Part shown: piece after piece, positions 63,109-64,000 of the stretch | Numbering within the stretch: the first letter of the stretch is position 1 | Layout: every line of letters starts with the position of its first letter | Assembly: GCA_003859965.1 (NCBI GenBank) | Contig: RQYR01000003.1 | Coordinates: 124,001-188,000 of the forward strand | Length of the DNA: 64,000 nt | Reading direction: 5' to 3' | Origin: Comamonadaceae bacterium OH2545_COT-014 | GTDB lineage: Bacteria; Pseudomonadota; Gammaproteobacteria; Burkholderiales; Burkholderiaceae_C | Program-made: the position numbers and the translations under genes | The notes under the pieces: model-generated | Seen by the model: only the letters and a program-made list of their open reading frames with translations | What the model was told of the DNA's origin: nothing | The model's database searches: none

Positions 63109-64000
63109 CACGCATCCCACCCGTCCGGTACGAGGTTCTGCCCGCGCGCCCGCACGCGCACCAGTGGGCCATCACCCTCACCATTACACGCCCCGCCGCA
63201 CGCCAGCGCGTAGCCCTGCCGGTGTGGATTCCCGGCAGCTACCTGGTGCGTGAATTCGCGCGTCACCTGCATGGGCTGACGGCCCGGCAGGGCCGCGCCG
63301 CCTGCGCCGTGCAGCAAATCGACAAGTGCACCTGGGAGATCGAGGCCGAACCGGCGCGCCCGCTCACGCTGCATTACGAGGTCTACGCGTTCGACCCTTC
63401 CGTGCGCGCCGCCTGGCTGGACAGCACGCGGGGCTTTTTCAACGGCACCGCGCTGCTGCTGCGCGTGCACGGGCAGCAAGACGCGCCCCACGCCCTCACC
63501 CTGCGCCGCCCCGCCGGCGCGGCCTTCCGGCCCTGGCAAGCCGCCACCAGCCTGACGCCACAACGCGTGGACGCCGCCGGCTTTGGCACCTACCACGCCA
63601 GCGGCTATGACGAGCTGGCCGACAGCCCCGTGGAAATGGGCCCGTTCTGGAGCGGCCAATTCACCCTGCGCGGCGTGGCCCACCGCTTCGTCGTGGCGGG
63701 CGCGCCGCCCGCCTTCGACGGCGCGCGCCTGCTGGCCGACACGCGCAAAATCTGCGAAGCCGCCATGCACCTGTGGCACGGCGCGCGCGGCAAGCCGCCC
63801 ATGCGCGGCTACGTGTTCATGCTCAACGCCGTGCACGACGGCTACGGCGGCCTGGAGCACCGCGCCAGCACTGCCCTCATCTGCGCCCGGCGCGACCTGC
63901 CGCGCCAGGGGGAGACCGCCGCCAGCGAAGGCTACGTGACCCTGCTCGGCCTCATCAGCCACGAATACTTCCACACCTGGAACGTCAAGCGCCTGCGCCC
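63105..64000 (+). CDS. M61-family glycyl aminopeptidase, 5' part (cut by window edge)
   Basis: About 298 N-terminal residues before the window ends. The zinc motif HEYFH (in LISHEYFHTWNVKRLRP) lies at the end of what is visible, with GYGGLEHRAST upstream, both diagnostic of M61. M61 enzymes are aminopeptidases, typically with a later PDZ domain not seen here. It overlaps the DUF3429 gene by 4 bp. No signal peptide is evident. Confidence 0.93.
   Translation, partial: MTRIPPVRYEVLPARPHAHQWAITLTITRPAARQRVALPVWIPGSYLVREFARHLHGLTARQGRAACAVQQIDKCTWEIEAEPARPLTLHYEVYAFDPSVRAAWLDSTRGFFNGTALLLRVHGQQDAPHALTLRRPAGAAFRPWQAATSLTPQRVDAAGFGTYHASGYDELADSPVEMGPFWSGQFTLRGVAHRFVVAGAPPAFDGARLLADTRKICEAAMHLWHGARGKPPMRGYVFMLNAVHDGYGGLEHRASTALICARRDLPRQGETAASEGYVTLLGLISHEYFHTWNVKRLR

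Overview
The window is a high-GC, densely coding stretch of a betaproteobacterial chromosome, most likely a member of the Comamonadaceae (Burkholderiales). The reasons are the gene arrangements (hisZ-purA-phosphoribosyltransferase, clpS-clpA next to a cold-shock gene, acyl-CoA ligase plus LIV transporter, TctBA, class I PHA synthase) and dispersed AT-rich repeats built around GCTAT...ATAGC, which I associate with Acidovorax-like genomes. I found no rRNA, tRNA, prophage, transposase or CRISPR array.

Layout. 1-4.75 kb: end of an unknown gene, a LysR regulator, a DUF2782-like exported protein, homoserine kinase, and two genes coupled to it by ATGA overlaps (a membrane protein and a cysteine-synthase-like enzyme). 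4.8-9.5 kb (minus): phosphoribosyltransferase, purA, hisZ, FAD monooxygenase. 9.9-11.4 kb: 7Fe ferredoxin and a ferredoxin-NADP reductase. 11.7-12.5 kb: a two-gene minus-strand operon of unknown function behind a near-consensus Fur box. 12.6-22.3 kb: a 3-hydroxyacyl-CoA dehydrogenase-like SDR, a PaaK-like ligase, a complete LIV-type ABC transporter and an acyl-CoA synthetase, with a divergent Crp/Fnr-type regulator at 22.5 kb. 23.3-28.4 kb: pseudouridine synthase, a compact type-44 polymorphic toxin with a lipoprotein (likely immunity) gene, purN, yceH, M23 peptidase. 28.4-36.1 kb: SulP transporter, TctA/TctB, a thioredoxin-like protein, a CaiB-type CoA-transferase and an MFS transporter. 36.1-42.8 kb: CobC/HisC-like aminotransferase with a coupled unknown gene, VWA protein, cold-shock protein, clpS, clpA. 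42.9-47.5 kb: sixA, acyltransferase, DOMON-like protein, and a GNAT-NamZ-ArsC run. 47.5-51.2 kb: a GNAT, then an iron block bfd / 26-aa membrane peptide / tonB / exbB / exbD / hemP. 51.4-64 kb: PHA synthase, a second PaaK-like ligase behind a 14-codon leader ORF, a PagL-like outer-membrane protein, an orphan NarL-type regulator, rlhA-like U32 gene, MOSC protein, a UbiH-family hydroxylase, dsbC, DUF3429 protein and the start of an M61 peptidase.

How they work together. The LIV transporter with two acyl-activating ligases and a hydroxyacyl-CoA dehydrogenase reads as uptake, CoA-activation and beta-oxidation of an organic acid, probably controlled by the divergent Crp-type regulator. The TonB-ExbBD-HemP-Bfd block and the unknown Fur-box operon form a likely iron-responsive set. 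The toxin/lipoprotein pair, the unknown Fur operon, the small membrane peptide and the dispersed hairpin repeats are the least explained parts.
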